Source: UBA1479 sp002706405
GTDB taxonomy: Bacteria; Pseudomonadota; Alphaproteobacteria; Rhodospirillales; Casp-alpha2
DNA length: 64,000 nucleotides
Assembly: GCA_963972255.1 (NCBI GenBank)
Contig: CAXATO010000003.1
Location: 1-64,000 of the forward strand
Reading direction: 5' to 3'
Part shown: positions 24,318 to 33,686 of the stretch, piece by piece
How positions within the stretch are numbered: position 1 is the first letter of the stretch
Layout: every line of letters begins with the position of its first letter
Notes under the pieces: model-generated
Told to the model about the DNA's origin: nothing
Database searches by the model: none
Seen by the model: the letters and a program-made list of their open reading frames with translations, nothing else
Position numbers and translations under genes: made by a program

Positions 24318-25774
24318 TCATGCGGTTACCGTGCGGTCGGGCGGAAAGCGGACGGTCACGGTCGTGCCCTCGTCCGGGGCGCTGACCAGCGTCAGGGCGC
24401 CGCCGTGCAGTTCAACCAGTTGTTTGGACACGGACAGGCCGAGCCCCGTGCCGATATGGGCGCGATCATAAGAGGTGCCGACCTGTCCGAAGGGTTCCAG
24501 AACCAGGGGAATATCCTCGGCCGCAATGCCGATGCCGGTGTCGGCGATGGTGATGATGATGTGGCCGTTCCGAAGGGTTCCAGAACCAGGGGAATATCCT
24601 CGGCCGCAATGCCGATGCCGGTGTCGGCGATGGTGATGATGATGTGGCCGTCGCCATCGACCCGTGCGGCGACATCGACCCGCCCGCCCGGAAGATTGAA
24701 TTTCACGGCATTGGACAAAATATTCAGGATCACCTGCATGAGAAAACGCGTGTCGGCGCGCAGTTTCGGCAAGCCGCTGTCGCAGCGGCAGTCCAGGGTC
24801 ACGGGCTTGGCTTCCGCATCGCTCCGCAGCATGTGGCACGCCCGTTCGAGGGATTCCGCTAGGTCGACGGCATCCTCGTTCAAGGTGACCTCGCCGGCTT
24901 CGATCTTGGACAGGTCCAAAAGATCGTTGATGAGTTGCAGCAGATGTTCGGCCGACCGCTGGATGTCCTGGGCGTATTCCAACTGCTTGTCGGGGGACAG
25001 TTCGAAATCCTTGCCCAGGGACATGACCTGGGAAAATCCGATGATGGAATTCAGCGGCGTGCGCAGTTCGTGGCTCATGTTGGCGAGAAATTCCGACTTC
25101 GCGCGGTTGGCCCGCTCGGCGTCCATGAGGGCATCGTTGATACGCTGTTCCGTTGCCTTCTGTTCGGTGATGTCCGTGGAGAACGTGCCGATGGCGACGA
25201 CCGTGCCGTCTTCGCCCATGACCGGAAACTTGGTGCAGAGATGCACATGGTCGCCGTCCTTATGGGGAATGACGCGCTCCTCTGTCACGTCCCGGCGGTC
25301 TTCGATGGCCCGGCGTTCCTGGGCCCGGAATTCCTTGGCCAGATAGCTCGGGAACACCTTGCTGACGTCGAGGCCTTCCGTCGTGGCGGGATCCAGGCCG
25401 AACTGGGTCGTATATTCCTTGTTCATCAAAAGGTAGCGCCCGTCGGCGTGCTTGAGGGCCACCAGCGCCGGCGCGTGATCGATGAACGCACGGAGAATCC
25501 CTTCGCTGTGGCGATAGGCCTTTTCCGCCTTGCGTTGTTTTCCGATGACCCAGGCGACGACCCCGGCCGGCGCGACCATGGCGATGGCGGCAAACGTGGT
25601 CGATGTGAAGACGTGTTCCCAGCGCAATACGTCGCTATGGCTCGCATCGCTCAGATGAAATGTTCTGGAGATCAGGCCGTCGAGCGCGAATTCCCATAGG
25701 CAAGCAAGCCCGAACACGGCGGCCAGGGTTGCTCCGTACAACGCGATCAGTTGGCGGTTGTTCAACAGCGCCAT
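24318..25774 (-). pseudogene. PAS sensor histidine kinase disrupted by an 83-bp tandem duplication
   Basis: The intact reading would be 457 residues: two N-terminal membrane helices (~10-75), a PAS domain (~90-210), HisKA with MSHELRTPLNSIIGFSQVM, and HATPase. An 83-bp perfect tandem duplication inside the HATPase domain shifts the frame. The protein as written runs 460 residues, loses the G2 box and ends in out-of-frame sequence (stop at 24392). The proper C-terminus (GTGLGLSVSKQL ... TVTVRFPP) continues in another frame to 24318. Removing either copy restores the full kinase. It could be a genuine recent mutation, a reversible switch or an assembly artefact. Confidence 0.85.
24486..24651. 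repeat. Perfect 83-bp tandem duplication inside the kinase gene
   Basis: Bases 24486-24568 and 24569-24651 are identical. 83 is not a multiple of three, so the duplication shifts the frame. The unit covers the DTGIGI (G1 box) region of the HATPase domain. Confidence 0.97.
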
Positions 25775-25892
25775 CCTTCAAGAGCGCCCGCGTTCTTCTG
25801 CGCGGGTCGGCGGCCCGTTTCGGACCTTTACGTCGTCATCCGCATATACCGAGACGCGGTTGCGGTCCAGCATATCCACTTATTCCGGATTT

Positions 25893-26765
25893 TCACCCGC
25901 GATTTGCATCCCCCACGGCCAAATCGTCGACAAAGGCTTCCGCGGCGGTCAGGGCGGCCCGGTCGATGCCGGTGGTGAAACCGGCACGGTCCAGGTAATC
26001 GACCACGCGGCCCGTCGCCACGTTTCCCTTGGCCCCCGGCGCATAGGGACAGCCGCCCAACCCGCCGACGGAAGAATCAAAGGTTCTGAGCCCCTTTTCC
26101 AGGCTGACGGCGATGTTGTCGAGCGCGCGCCCGCCCGTGTCGTGGAAGTGGCCGGCGAGGCCAGCCGCGTCGGCGATGGTCAGTACCGCGTCCAGCATGG
26201 CGGCGACGGCGTCGGGGGCGGCCTTGCCGATGCTGTCGCCGAGGGAGACCTCATAACAGCCGAGGGCGAACAGCGCCTCGGTTACCCGGGCGGCGGCCTC
26301 CGGGGCCACGACGCCCGAATAGGGGCAATCGGTGACGCAGGAGACATAGCCCCGGACGGGAATGCCGTCGGCCTTAGCCGCCTCGACCACGGGGCGAAAT
26401 CGGTCCAGGCTTTCCTCGATGGAACAGTTGATGTTCTTCTGGCTGAAGGCTTCAGAGGCGGCGGCGAACACGGCGACCTCGTCGGCCCGGGCGGCTTTGG
26501 CCCCTTCATAGCCCTTCATGTTGGGAGTCAGGGCGGCATAGGTCACGCCGGGCCTGCGGGTGATGGCGGCCATGACCTCGGCGGCATCGGCCATCTGCGG
26601 CACCCATTTGGGGGAGACGAAACTGGTCGCCTCGATCTTCCGGAATCCGGCCGCGCTCAGCAGGTCGATCAGGCGCACCTTGTCGGCGGCGGGAATCAGG
26701 CGCTTTTCGTTCTGCAGGCCGTCGCGGGGGCCGACCTCGTAGATGGTGACGGATTGTCCGCTCAT
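25893..26765 (-). CDS. mvaB: Hydroxymethylglutaryl-CoA lyase
   Basis: A 290-residue TIM-barrel enzyme that cleaves HMG-CoA to acetyl-CoA and acetoacetate, the last step of leucine degradation. Landmarks are YEVGPRDGLQNEK (metal-binding Asp), FVSPKWVPQM, SLGDSIGKA, GHFHDTGG and the catalytic-loop GGCPYAPGAKGNVATG. The start overlaps the mccA stop by 4 bp (ATGA), so it is translationally coupled to the carboxylase alpha subunit. Confidence 0.95.
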   Translation of the reverse strand: MSGQSVTIYEVGPRDGLQNEKRLIPAADKVRLIDLLSAAGFRKIEATSFVSPKWVPQMADAAEVMAAITRRPGVTYAALTPNMKGYEGAKAARADEVAVFAAASEAFSQKNINCSIEESLDRFRPVVEAAKADGIPVRGYVSCVTDCPYSGVVAPEAAARVTEALFALGCYEVSLGDSIGKAAPDAVAAMLDAVLTIADAAGLAGHFHDTGGRALDNIAVSLEKGLRTFDSSVGGLGGCPYAPGAKGNVATGRVVDYLDRAGFTTGIDRAALTAAEAFVDDLAVGDANRG

Positions 26766-28765
26766 GTTTCGGCCTCCTCTTCGTCGTCCAGGACCAGCAG
26801 CACCTGGCCCTCGGTGACCTGGGCGCCGGTCCGGGCGGAAAGCGCAGTCACCCGCCCGGGCTTTCCGGCGGTTAGGGTATGCTCCATTTTCATGGCTTCC
26901 AGGACAAGCAGCGCCTGACCCTTGGTCACGCGGTCCCCGTCGGCCACGTTCACGGCGGTGACGCGGCCGGGCAGGGGGGCCTTGACCTGAGCGACGGCGT
27001 CGGCCCCTTCGGCATCCATGGCCAGGCGGTCGGGCAGGATGAACGTCGCTTCGGCGCCGCCCAGGAACAGGGTTACCCAGTCGCGTCCGGCGGCACGCGA
27101 TACCGTGGTCGGCGCGCCGTCCAGATCGGCGGTGACGCGCCGGCCGTCGTGGTGGATGGCCTGGGCCTCGACGGGGCCGCCGGGCAGGGTCACGCGGAAT
27201 TGCCCCCGGCCCTGGGCCGCGACGGGAACTTCCAGGCGCGCGCCCGCCGTCGTTTCCAAATGCGCCATGGCGGCCGCGCCGGGCCACATCCGCCAGCCGC
27301 GCAGACTGGCCCAGGGGTCGTCCCCTTGCGGTTCATCCAGAATGCCCGCCGCATGAAGGGCGGCCAGCGCCAGCAGCGCATCCGTCGGCGCATCGGCAGC
27401 GGCCAGGGCGTCCAGATCGCGGCCGATCAGGCCTGTGTCCATCTCCCCCCGGCGGAACCCGTCATGGCCGGCCAGACGGGCCAGGAACCGCCGGTTGGTC
27501 GCCGGGCCGGCGATTTCGATGGTGTTCAGGGCCTCGGCCAGACGGTTCAAGGCCTGCGCCCTATCTTTCCCGTGGGCGATGACCTTGGCGATCATGGGAT
27601 CGTAGAAGGAGGTGATGGTGTCGCCTTCCGACACACCCGTGTCGATGCGCAGGCCGGGCGCGTCCACGGGCCAACGGAGGTGATGAAGCGTTCCGGCGGC
27701 GGGCAGGAAGCCCTTGGCCGGATCTTCCGCATACAATCTGGCCTCCACCGCATGGCCGAAAATCGCCAGGTCTTCCTGGGCGGCGGGCAGGGGCTCCCCG
27801 GCGGCGACGCGAAGCTGCCATTCCACCAGGTCCTGGCCGGTGATCATTTCCGTGACCGGATGTTCGACCTGCAGGCGCGTGTTCATTTCCATGAAGAAGA
27901 ACCCGTTGGCGCTGAGCCCGCCCGAGGCGTCGGCGATGAACTCCACCGTGCCGGCGCCGACATAGCCGATGGCCTTGGCCGCCGTGACGGCGGCGGTTCC
28001 CATGGCGGCCCGGATCGCCGGCGTCATGCCGGGGGCGGGGGCTTCCTCGATGACCTTCTGATGGCGGCGCTGCAGGGAGCAGTCCCGTTCGAACAGATGG
28101 ACCGCGCTGCCGGACTGGTCGGCGAACACCTGAATTTCGATATGGCGCGGCTGGGTCAGGTATTTTTCGATCAACACCCGGTCGTCGCCGAAGCTGGACG
28201 CGGCCTCGCGCTTGGCGCCTTCAAGGGCGGCCGCGAAGTCCTTGGCCTCATCGACCCGGCGCATCCCCTTGCCGCCGCCGCCGGCCACGGCCTTGATCAG
28301 GACCGGAAAGCCGATCTTGGCGGCTTCCTCGGCGAGATGTGCCGCGTCCTGGTCGTCGCCCAGATAACCGGGCACCACGGGCACGCCCGCCTCGATCATC
28401 AGGCGCTTGGCTGCGTCCTTCAGCCCCATGGCGCGGATGGCCTGGGGCGGCGGGCCGATGAACACGGCGCCGGCCTGGGCCACGGCCTCGGCGAAATCGG
28501 GATTTTCCGACAAGAACCCATAGCCCGGATGCACGGCCTCCGCCCCCGTCGCCTTGACGGCGGCCAGGATCGCGGACGGGTTCAGATAACTTTCCGTCGC
28601 CGGGGGTGTGCCGATGCAGACGGCCTCGTCGGCCAGGGCGACATGGCGCGCGGCCCTGTCGGCGTCGGAATAGACGGCGACGGTGGCGATGCCCAGCCGC
28701 TTGGCCGTGGCGATCACGCGGCAGGCGATTTCCCCCCGGTTGGCGATGAGAATTTTACGGAACAT
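26762..28765 (-). CDS. mccA: Methylcrotonoyl-CoA carboxylase biotin-containing alpha subunit
   Basis: A 667-residue biotin carboxylase/BCCP subunit. The N-terminal domain has FRKILIANRGEIACRVI, the ATP-grasp loop AVAGGGGKGMR and ERDCSLQRRHQKVIEEAPAP. The C-terminal biotinyl domain has LEAMKMEHTL with the biotinylated lysine. With MccB it carboxylates 3-methylcrotonyl-CoA to 3-methylglutaconyl-CoA. Propionyl- or acetyl-CoA carboxylase alpha subunits look similar; the mvaB and ivd neighbours decide the assignment. A separate 3-methylglutaconyl-CoA hydratase gene is not visible in this cluster. Confidence 0.92.
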   Translation of the reverse strand: MFRKILIANRGEIACRVIATAKRLGIATVAVYSDADRAARHVALADEAVCIGTPPATESYLNPSAILAAVKATGAEAVHPGYGFLSENPDFAEAVAQAGAVFIGPPPQAIRAMGLKDAAKRLMIEAGVPVVPGYLGDDQDAAHLAEEAAKIGFPVLIKAVAGGGGKGMRRVDEAKDFAAALEGAKREAASSFGDDRVLIEKYLTQPRHIEIQVFADQSGSAVHLFERDCSLQRRHQKVIEEAPAPGMTPAIRAAMGTAAVTAAKAIGYVGAGTVEFIADASGGLSANGFFFMEMNTRLQVEHPVTEMITGQDLVEWQLRVAAGEPLPAAQEDLAIFGHAVEARLYAEDPAKGFLPAAGTLHHLRWPVDAPGLRIDTGVSEGDTITSFYDPMIAKVIAHGKDRAQALNRLAEALNTIEIAGPATNRRFLARLAGHDGFRRGEMDTGLIGRDLDALAAADAPTDALLALAALHAAGILDEPQGDDPWASLRGWRMWPGAAAMAHLETTAGARLEVPVAAQGRGQFRVTLPGGPVEAQAIHHDGRRVTADLDGAPTTVSRAAGRDWVTLFLGGAEATFILPDRLAMDAEGADAVAQVKAPLPGRVTAVNVADGDRVTKGQALLVLEAMKMEHTLTAGKPGRVTALSARTGAQVTEGQVLLVLDDEEEAET

Positions 28766-29020
28766 GGGAAATCGCGGCCCTTCGTTGACCCCTTGGGAAG
28801 TGATCCTTCGTCGACATCCCCATCATAACGGCAGGACGGTCGGAAAATCTTCAGAAAGCGGCTGAAAAGAATGGCGGCGTCCCACGGGGAAAGGGGCCGG
28901 GGTCAAACCCTTCTTTATTAGACGGGCTCACCTAATTGAATATTCTAAAGGCCGGTTTGCCGGTAGGATGGAACGTGAGCTGAAGATTTGTAAGCAACAT
29001 ATAGAAAATAAGGTGACGTC

Positions 29021-29254
29021 ATGGGCTCAGGATCAACACGGCCGAACAATGCCGATGACAAAATGTTCGCGGCGATTGAGCGCGGTGATCAGGGCGACTT
29101 TAAAGACCGCAAACCATCCAAGGTTATCGATAAGACATTGATCAAAGAAAAAGCGGCAAGAACGGAAAAAGCGCAGGAAAAGACCGAAGCGTTGCGCGCA
29201 CTGCGATTGGCGGCTGAAGCCGAAAAAGAATCGAAGAAATCCAAGGCTAAATAA
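29021..29254 (+). CDS. Lysine-rich small protein inside the leucine cluster, opposite strand
   Basis: 77 residues beginning MGSGSTRPNNADDKMFAAIE, with a good ribosome site (AAGGTGA). The C-terminal half is a charged helix rich in Lys, Glu and Ala (KEKAARTEKAQEKTEALRAL). It separates mccA from mccB and is transcribed against them, with an AT-rich upstream region (28,915-29,015). No family recognised. A basic coiled-coil or nucleic-acid-binding protein is possible. Confidence 0.6.
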   Translation: MGSGSTRPNNADDKMFAAIERGDQGDFKDRKPSKVIDKTLIKEKAARTEKAQEKTEALRALRLAAEAEKESKKSKAK

Positions 29255-29298
29255 GCACGGAACGGCTTCGCCCGAGGTAACGGGATGGCGCGGGCGGC

Positions 29299-30906
29299 CT
29301 ACATGCGGAACACGCCGAACCGCGTGTCCTCGATGGGCGCGTTGAGGGCGGCCGACAGGGACAGCGCCAGCACGTTGCGGGTCTTGGCCGGGGTGATGAT
29401 GCCGTCGTCCCACAACCGCGCCGTGGCGTACAGCGGATGGCCCTCGGTCTCGAACTGCTCGACGATGGGGGCCTTGAAGGCGTCTTCATCCGTCTTTGAC
29501 CAGGTCTTGCCGTCGCGTTCGATCCCGTCGCGTTTGACGGTGGCGAGCACGCCCGCCGCCTGTTCCCCGCCCATCACGGAAATGCGCGAATTGGGCCAGG
29601 TCCAAAGGAACCGGGGAGAATAGGCCCTGCCGCACATGCCGTAGTTGCCGGCCCCGAACGAGCCGCCGATGATGACCGTGACCTTGGGCACGTTGGCCGA
29701 GGCCACGGCGGTGACCAGCTTGGCCCCGTCCTTGGCGATGCCGCCGGCTTCGTATTTGCGCCCGACCATGAAGCCGGTGATGTTCTGCAGGAATACCAGG
29801 GGGATCTTGCGCTGGCAGCACAGCTCGATGAAATGCGCGCCCTTCTGGGCGGATTCCGAAAACAGGATGCCGTTGTTGCCGAGGATGCCCACGGGCATGC
29901 CCTGGATATGGGCGAAGCCGGTGACCAGGGTTTCGCCGTACAGCTTTTTGAATTCATCGAACCGCGATCCGTCGACGATGCGCGCGATGACCTCGCGCAC
30001 GTCATAGGGATGTTTCAGGTCCGGCGGCACGATGCCGTTGATTTCTTCCGGGTCGTAAGCCGGGTCTTCCGGCGGGCGCAGGGCCAGGCCGGGCTGCTTG
30101 GTCCGGTTCAGATTGGCAACCGAATTGCGCAGGATGGACAGCGCATGGGCGTCGTCCTGGGCGTAATGGTCGGCGACGCCGGATTCCCGGGCATGCAGGT
30201 CGGCCCCGCCCAGATCTTCGGCCGAGACTTCCTCGCCCGTCGCCGCCTTCACCAATGGCGGGCCGCCCAGGAAGATCGTGCCTTGGCCCTTGACGATGAT
30301 GGCTTCGTCCGACATTGCCGGCACGTAGGCGCCGCCGGCGGTGCAGGACCCCAGCACCGCTGCGATCTGGGGAATATTGGCCGCCGACATGCGGGCCTGG
30401 TTGTAGAAGATGCGCCCGAAATGGTCGCGGTCGGGGAACACGTCCTGCTGGTTCGGCAGGTTGGCCCCGCCGCTATCGACCAGATAGACGCAGGGCAGGT
30501 TGTTCTCCAGCGCGATTTCCTGCGCCCGCAGGTGCTTCTTCACGGTGACCGGATAATAGGTCCCGCCCTTCACCGTGGCGTCGTTGCATACCACCATGCA
30601 TTCCGTGCCGGAAATCCGCCCGATGCCGGTGATGATGCCGGCCGCGGGAATCTCGCCGCCGTACATGTCCCAGGCCGCGAAGGGCGCGACCTCCAGGAAC
30701 GGGGAGCCGGGGTCGAGCAGGCGGTTGATGCGCTCCCGCGGCAGCAGCTTGCCGCGGGCGACATGCCGGTCACGGGATTTTTCCGGCCCGCCCTGCATGA
30801 CCTGTTCGGCCTTGGCCGTCATGTCGTCGACCAGGGCCGTCATGGCCTTGGCGTTGGCCTTGAATTCCGGTGACGCGGTGTTGATCTGGGATTTGATGAC
30901 GCTCAT
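29299..30906 (-). CDS. mccB: Methylcrotonoyl-CoA carboxylase carboxyltransferase beta subunit
   Basis: 535 residues, the usual length for MccB. Landmarks are RHVARGKLLPRERINRLLDPGS, the oxyanion/acyl-CoA-binding GSCTAGGAYVPAMSDE and, in the C-terminal half, IIGGSFGAGNYGMCGRAYSPRFLW. Transfers CO2 from biotin of MccA to 3-methylcrotonyl-CoA. MSVIKS at 30906 is the family start; the longer frame overlaps the ivd end. Four bases separate it from ivd, so the two share an operon. Confidence 0.94.
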   Translation of the reverse strand: MSVIKSQINTASPEFKANAKAMTALVDDMTAKAEQVMQGGPEKSRDRHVARGKLLPRERINRLLDPGSPFLEVAPFAAWDMYGGEIPAAGIITGIGRISGTECMVVCNDATVKGGTYYPVTVKKHLRAQEIALENNLPCVYLVDSGGANLPNQQDVFPDRDHFGRIFYNQARMSAANIPQIAAVLGSCTAGGAYVPAMSDEAIIVKGQGTIFLGGPPLVKAATGEEVSAEDLGGADLHARESGVADHYAQDDAHALSILRNSVANLNRTKQPGLALRPPEDPAYDPEEINGIVPPDLKHPYDVREVIARIVDGSRFDEFKKLYGETLVTGFAHIQGMPVGILGNNGILFSESAQKGAHFIELCCQRKIPLVFLQNITGFMVGRKYEAGGIAKDGAKLVTAVASANVPKVTVIIGGSFGAGNYGMCGRAYSPRFLWTWPNSRISVMGGEQAAGVLATVKRDGIERDGKTWSKTDEDAFKAPIVEQFETEGHPLYATARLWDDGIITPAKTRNVLALSLSAALNAPIEDTRFGVFRM

Positions 30907-30910
30907 GGGC

Positions 30911-32074
30911 TCAGGCCGTTTCCTGGAACAGTTCGCGGCCAATCAGCATGCGCCGGATTTCCGACGTGCCGGCGCCGATTTCGTACAGCTTGGCGTCGCG
31001 TAGCAGCCGCCCCGTGGGGCTTTCGTTGATATAACCCATGCCGCCCAGCGCCTGTACGGCCTGCAATGCCACCTGGGTCGCCTTTTCGGCGGCATAAAGA
31101 ATGCAGCCGGCGGCGTCCTTGCGTGTCGTGCGGCCCCGGTCGGCGGCCTGGGCCACGGCATAGACATAGGCGCGGGAGGCGTTCATGTCCGTGTACATGT
31201 CGGCCAGCTTGCCCTGCATCAGCTGGAACTCGCCGATCGCCTGGCCGAACTGTTTGCGGTCGTGGACATAGGGCACGACGATATCTAAACAGGCCTGCAT
31301 GATTCCGACGGGCCCGGCGGCCAGCACCAGGCGTTCATAGTCCAGGCCCGACATCAAGACACGGACCCCGCCGTCGACCTCGCCCAGCACGTTCTCCGCC
31401 GGAATCTCGCAATCCTCGAACACCAGCTCGCAGGTGTCGGAGCCGCGCATGCCCAGCTTGTCCAGCTTCTGCGCGGTTGAGAACCCGACCATGTCCTTTT
31501 CGACCAGAAAGGCGGTGATGCCCTTCGACCCCGCGTCCGGCTGGGTCTTGGCATAGACGACCAGCACGTCGGCCTGGGGGCCGTTGGTGATCCACATCTT
31601 GTTGCCGTTCAGGATATAGCGGTCGTTGCGCCGCTCGGCCCGAAGCTTCATGCCGACCACGTCGGACCCGGCCCCGGGCTCGCTCATGGCAAGGGCGCCC
31701 AAATGCTCGCCGGTGATCAGCTTGGGCAGGTAGCGCGCCTTCTGCTCGGGCGTGCCGTTGCGATTGATCTGGTTGACGCAAAGGTTGGAATGGGCGCCGT
31801 AGCTGAGCGCCACCGAAGCCGAGGCGCGGGAGAGTTCCTCCATCGCCACGCAATGGGCCAAGTATCCCATGCCCGCCCCGCCGTGGTCTTCGTCGGCCGT
31901 GATGCCGAGCAGGCCCAGCTTGCCCAGCTCCGGCCAAAGGTCGCGGGGGAATTCGTTGGTTTCGTCGATTTCGGCGGCGCGCGGCGCGATCCTGTCCTGC
32001 GCGAAGCGGTGCACCATGTCGCGCAGGGCTTCCACTTCCGCGTCCAGGGCAAAGGTCATCCCAGTGGTGAACAT
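30911..32074 (-). CDS. ivd: Isovaleryl-CoA dehydrogenase
   Basis: A 387-residue FAD acyl-CoA dehydrogenase converting isovaleryl-CoA to 3-methylcrotonyl-CoA, the substrate of MccAB. Signatures are GALAMSEPGAGSDVVGMKL, WITNGPQADVLVVYAKT, GSDTCELVFEDC and the C-terminal QALGGMGYINESPTGRLLRD and YEIGAGTSEIRR. The catalytic Glu of this subfamily lies in the GLDYERLVLA segment (DYER motif), which supports isovaleryl specificity. The start at 32074 has a GGAGG site seven bases upstream. Confidence 0.94.
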   Translation of the reverse strand: MFTTGMTFALDAEVEALRDMVHRFAQDRIAPRAAEIDETNEFPRDLWPELGKLGLLGITADEDHGGAGMGYLAHCVAMEELSRASASVALSYGAHSNLCVNQINRNGTPEQKARYLPKLITGEHLGALAMSEPGAGSDVVGMKLRAERRNDRYILNGNKMWITNGPQADVLVVYAKTQPDAGSKGITAFLVEKDMVGFSTAQKLDKLGMRGSDTCELVFEDCEIPAENVLGEVDGGVRVLMSGLDYERLVLAAGPVGIMQACLDIVVPYVHDRKQFGQAIGEFQLMQGKLADMYTDMNASRAYVYAVAQAADRGRTTRKDAAGCILYAAEKATQVALQAVQALGGMGYINESPTGRLLRDAKLYEIGAGTSEIRRMLIGRELFQETA

Positions 32075-32243
32075 GCCAAATCCTCCCAAGAACTAGGCCG
32101 CGATTATCCCGGTCCCGGGGGCGGGGCACAAGGGCCGCCGGTTGACGTAAGGGAAGGATGATCACCGGAATTTCAATTGCCCCGAAGCGTCTCACGCTCC
32201 AAGAATGGGGGACAAAAACAATCCATCGGAGGAGACATCCAAA

Positions 32244-32588
32244 ATGACCATCGAACATCTGAACTCGGGCGAAATTCTCAGCCAGGGCACGGCGACGGAC
32301 ACGACCGTTTATCTGTGCGGCCTGACGGGCGGAGATACGTCCAAGGACATCGCCGGCCAGACCCGCGACGTGCTGGCCAAGATCGACAAATGCCTGGCCC
32401 ATTACGGCACGGACAAGTCGAAGCTGCTGTCGGCCGTGATCTATCTCGACGATCTGCGCCGCAAGCCGGCGATGAACGAGGTGTGGAAGGAATGGCTGGG
32501 TGATCTCAAGCGACCGGCCCGGGCCTGCATCGGGGTGCAGCTTGAAATGGGCACCCAGGTCGAGATCATGGTCACGGCGGCGCGCTGA
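32244..32588 (+). CDS. RidA family protein (enamine/imine deaminase)
   Basis: A 114-residue RidA/YjgF superfamily protein that hydrolyses reactive enamine/imine intermediates from PLP enzymes. Family features are LCGLTGGDTSKDIAGQTRDV, the conserved Arg in KRPARACIGVQL, and QVEIMVTAA at the C-terminus. The start at 32244 has a GGAGGAG site. The divergent 5' region lies between it and ivd, so it may be related to amino-acid catabolism, but the family is generic. Confidence 0.9.
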   Translation: MTIEHLNSGEILSQGTATDTTVYLCGLTGGDTSKDIAGQTRDVLAKIDKCLAHYGTDKSKLLSAVIYLDDLRRKPAMNEVWKEWLGDLKRPARACIGVQLEMGTQVEIMVTAAR

Positions 32589-32599
32589 CCGCGCAATTG

Positions 32600-32806
32600 T
32601 TAATGAAGGCGGCGGCCGGTGCGCGGCGCGCTTTGCGCGGCGATGGCGGCGGCGACCTGACGCCAGGTTTCCGCGCCGTCGCTGTCGCCTTCTGAATCCA
32701 GTTCTTGGACGCGGCGATTGGCCTCCGCCAGGGCGGCCTCGCCGTAGCGCAGGATGAACCGGCGCACGGTCTCGTCGAAATTATCGGTTCGGGCCCTGTC
32801 GGGCAT
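32600..32806 (-). CDS. Small conserved hypothetical protein, 68 residues
   Basis: Begins MPDRARTDNFDETVRRFILR with a GGGAG site; the frame is open 33 bp further upstream but that start has less support. Predicted mostly helical (RYGEAALAEANRRVQELDSE ... AETWRQVAAAIAA) and soluble. It is convergent with the RidA gene and divergent from the FNR-class regulator. No function recognised. Confidence 0.6.
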   Translation of the reverse strand: MPDRARTDNFDETVRRFILRYGEAALAEANRRVQELDSEGDSDGAETWRQVAAAIAAQSAPRTGRRLH

Positions 32807-32886
32807 TTCTTTGAGTCTCCCAGAACGTGGCGTCCCCACCTGACGGGTGTTCCCGACAACACTATCCGCTTGTGCAGGTCGGGGTG

Positions 32887-32900
32887 TTGATTCAGATCAA
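32887..32900. promoter_or_regulatory. Perfect FNR box upstream of the Crp/Fnr regulator
   Basis: TTGATTCAGATCAA fits TTGAT-N4-ATCAA exactly. It lies 76-89 bp upstream of the regulator start at 32976, consistent with autoregulation by an FNR-class protein. The facing small gene (32600-32806) could also be affected. Confidence 0.75.
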
Positions 32901-32975
32901 TTTCAGCAATCGGAATATGAGCCACACTCTCCCTATTGAGATGCCGATGCCGGCATCCAACCTTGGGGAGTTGTC

Positions 32976-33680
32976 ATGGGTAAGCCGTGTTCCAGCTGTG
33001 CACATCGTGAGATCGCCGAATGGTCGGTCCTGAAAGGGGCGGCCGTCGCCCATCTGGATGACGCCCGCCGCTCGCGCCATTTTCTCGCCGGTGAGGCGAT
33101 CTACCACGAAGGCGACGAGGCAACGGGCGTTTACTGCGTGTCCTCAGGCTTGGTCGGCATCCGCAAGGTCGACCCGGATGGTGAATCGGTGCTGTTGCGT
33201 CTGGTCCGTCCGGGGCAGACCTTCGGTTACCGCTCCCTTCTCACCGGCACGCCCCACGGCGTCAGTGCTGAGGCCTTGAAAGAGGGCAGCATCTGCCAGG
33301 TGCCGGCAGCCACGGTGCATCGCATGGCGGCGGAAAACCCGGCGCTGGTCATGGCGTTCTTCCGCCACCTCGCCCAAGACATGGCGGATGCCGAGAACAA
33401 GGTCATGGAAACGGTCACGGCATCCTGCCGGGTGCGCTTCCTGCGCCTTCTGTTGGCGTTCGGCGGCGAAGCCGATGGCGACGCGGGAACGCGGGTCAGC
33501 CTTGAACTTCCCGTGTCGCGACAGGACATCGCGTCCCTGATCGGCGTGCGCTCGGAAACCATGTCCCGGGTAATTCGCGCGATCGAGGCCGAAGGCTTGG
33601 CCCACTTCAAGGGCCGCCATGTGGACATTCCCGACGCCCGTCGTCTGGCCGACGAAAGCTTCGGCTCGCTGGCGGCCTGA
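32976..33680 (+). CDS. Crp/Fnr family transcriptional regulator
   Basis: A 234-residue one-component regulator. The cyclic-nucleotide-fold N-terminus begins MGKPCSSCAHREIAEW, with CxxC at residues 5 and 8. The C-terminal winged helix includes LPVSRQDIASLIGVRSETMS followed by RVIRAIE. The E-x-x-S-R pattern in the recognition helix is that of FNR, which reads TTGAT half-sites. Only two N-terminal cysteines are close together, so a classical four-Cys [4Fe-4S] arrangement is not obvious; an internal Cys might complete one, or it may be a DNR/NNR-like haem-type sensor. A perfect FNR box precedes it, and the nirK box downstream (38,931) suits it as a target. Confidence 0.88.
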   Translation: MGKPCSSCAHREIAEWSVLKGAAVAHLDDARRSRHFLAGEAIYHEGDEATGVYCVSSGLVGIRKVDPDGESVLLRLVRPGQTFGYRSLLTGTPHGVSAEALKEGSICQVPAATVHRMAAENPALVMAFFRHLAQDMADAENKVMETVTASCRVRFLRLLLAFGGEADGDAGTRVSLELPVSRQDIASLIGVRSETMSRVIRAIEAEGLAHFKGRHVDIPDARRLADESFGSLAA

Positions 33681-33686
33681 CGCCCC

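Noticed and set aside
26879..28828. 649-codon plus-strand open frame
   Set aside because: It is fully antisense to mccA, with Gly/His-rich composition typical of a shadow frame.
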